A stretch of 64,000 nt of DNA, from NCBI GenBank assembly GCA_934693165.1, contig CAKUUX010000004.1, positions 62,001-126,000 of the forward strand, written 5' to 3'. The number at the start of each line of letters is the position of its first letter. The stretch's first letter is position 1. The position numbers and the translations under genes were made by a program. Below, piece after piece: positions 63,330-64,000 of the stretch. The DNA comes from an uncultured Candidatus Melainabacteria bacterium (lineage in GTDB: Bacteria > Cyanobacteriota > Vampirovibrionia > Gastranaerophilales > Gastranaerophilaceae). The notes under the pieces are model-generated. The model was given only the letters and a program-made list of their open reading frames with translations. It had not been told where the DNA came from and did not search any database.

Positions 63330-64000
63330 CTAACCGTTAAATGTTTTGAATGTATCTTCTACGTTTTTAGTAATAACTTTCTTAACGGCTTCCATTTCTG
63401 TTTGAAGCGCATTGTGTTCTGTATCTAATTGTTTCAATCTCAATTCAAGAGTTCTATCTTGTTGTTGAATGATTGATGTTTTTGCGTTGATATCAGCATT
63501 TTTCTTGTTATACACTTGTGTATCGTAGTAGTACTGATTCATTGCTTGGTTGTATGCTTCTTCATTTGTAGCTGTTTCTGTTTGCAAATTGAAAGCTGTA
63601 TTATAATTTTTCAACTTAACTGATTTAAAACGACCTGTACCTGAAGCATCATCCATTAACGCTCTTGATGTTTCTACTTTTTCTTCTTTTTGTTGAAGTG
63701 TGTAGTATTGTTTTAATGATTTTTGTTTATCAATAGCACTAACTTCTGTACTGTTATCTTCTCTAAATGATGTTCTTGAAATATCTAATTCTTCTTTTGT
63801 AGCATAATATGTTGTACCATTTTTAGTATAAGTATAGATTTGGCTTATTGCATCGTTCCAAGAAGTATCATTTGGATATGCAGAAACAGTTCCATTATAA
63901 GCTGCTTCAATAGCTGCTGCCATTTTTGTATTAGGGTTATCTTGAGCAATTTTCAATAATGCTGCAGCCAAATTTGGATCTTTTTGAACATCTGATACTT
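63330..64000 (-). CDS. Second large paralogue of the filament-like family (5' end outside the window)
   Basis: The open frame reaches the window edge without a stop (...VSDVQKDPNLAAALLK), so the start is outside. About 223 codons are visible. From QDNPNTKMAAAI onward it aligns with the 421-aa protein, including SRALMDDASGTGRFKSVKLKNYNTAFNL, and the last 55 residues are nearly identical (only VI-TKNVEDT differs from VM-DKNVEDT). It was made by duplication and diverged mostly in the middle. Confidence 0.8.
   Translation of the reverse strand, partial: VSDVQKDPNLAAALLKIAQDNPNTKMAAAIEAAYNGTVSAYPNDTSWNDAISQIYTYTKNGTTYYATKEELDISRTSFREDNSTEVSAIDKQKSLKQYYTLQQKEEKVETSRALMDDASGTGRFKSVKLKNYNTAFNLQTETATNEEAYNQAMNQYYYDTQVYNKKNADINAKTSIIQQQDRTLELRLKQLDTEHNALQTEMEAVKKVITKNVEDTFKTFNG

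Overview
The window is AT-rich DNA (by eye about 30% G+C) from a diderm, flagellated, probably anaerobic bacterium. The markers are LPS genes (lptD-like, lptF/G-like, heptose kinase, O-antigen ligase), flagellar rod genes and a fliI-type ATPase, a PilZ receptor, and an orphan [FeFe]-hydrogenase maturase (hydE). A DUF4330-like protein and a YidC with a domain inserted between core helices recall cyanobacterial proteins. With the low G+C this fits a gut Melainabacteria / Vampirovibrionia (Candidatus Gastranaerophilales-like) genome. That placement is inference, not a database result. TGA acts as a stop in the prfB frameshift, so code 11 applies.

Layout. 1-830: tRNA-Ile followed by two tandem degenerate tRNA-Ile-like repeats. 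830-7250: ABC-F ATPase, ferredoxin-nitroreductase, a GT2/epimerase/acetyltransferase sugar cassette, thymidine kinase and a small unknown. 7381-12337: tyrS-cysK-cysE-alcohol dehydrogenase, then an LptF/G permease. 12436-25810: mostly unrecognised coiled-coil or low-complexity proteins, with TPR, PilZ, prfB and gdhA between them. 26000-27330: a GIY-YIG gene between two perfect 179-bp repeats, then tRNA-Thr, tRNA-Tyr and two tRNA-like elements with long interiors. 27500-29773: flagellar rod operon. 29831-39729: rsmG, an ATPase-TPR protein, an M23 peptidase, LptD-like, lytic transglycosylase and trxB. 39848-44986: pgi, heptose kinase, DUF4330-like, O-antigen ligase. 44983-58335: a long minus-strand block (tig-clpP-clpX, polA, fliI, lspA, rluD, yidC, queA). 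58435-64000: hydE, then a cluster of lineage-specific proteins sharing helical N and C termini.

How it fits together. Five sites match a sigma28 (FliA) promoter, TAAAGTTT-N11-GCCGATAA. One drives the rod operon. The other four precede unrecognised coiled-coil, repetitive or small helical proteins (12744, 16937, 25810, 60276). I infer that these unknowns belong to the flagellar regulon and may be substrates or accessories of the flagellar type III export machinery. This is the best candidate here for an undescribed system. Other leads are the tRNA-like elements sharing a covarying 25-bp palindrome, two intergenic small-RNA candidates with their own promoters and terminators, a set of apparently leaderless genes with a -10 box 6-7 nt before the ATG, and a DNA polymerase I whose proofreading residues are gone.
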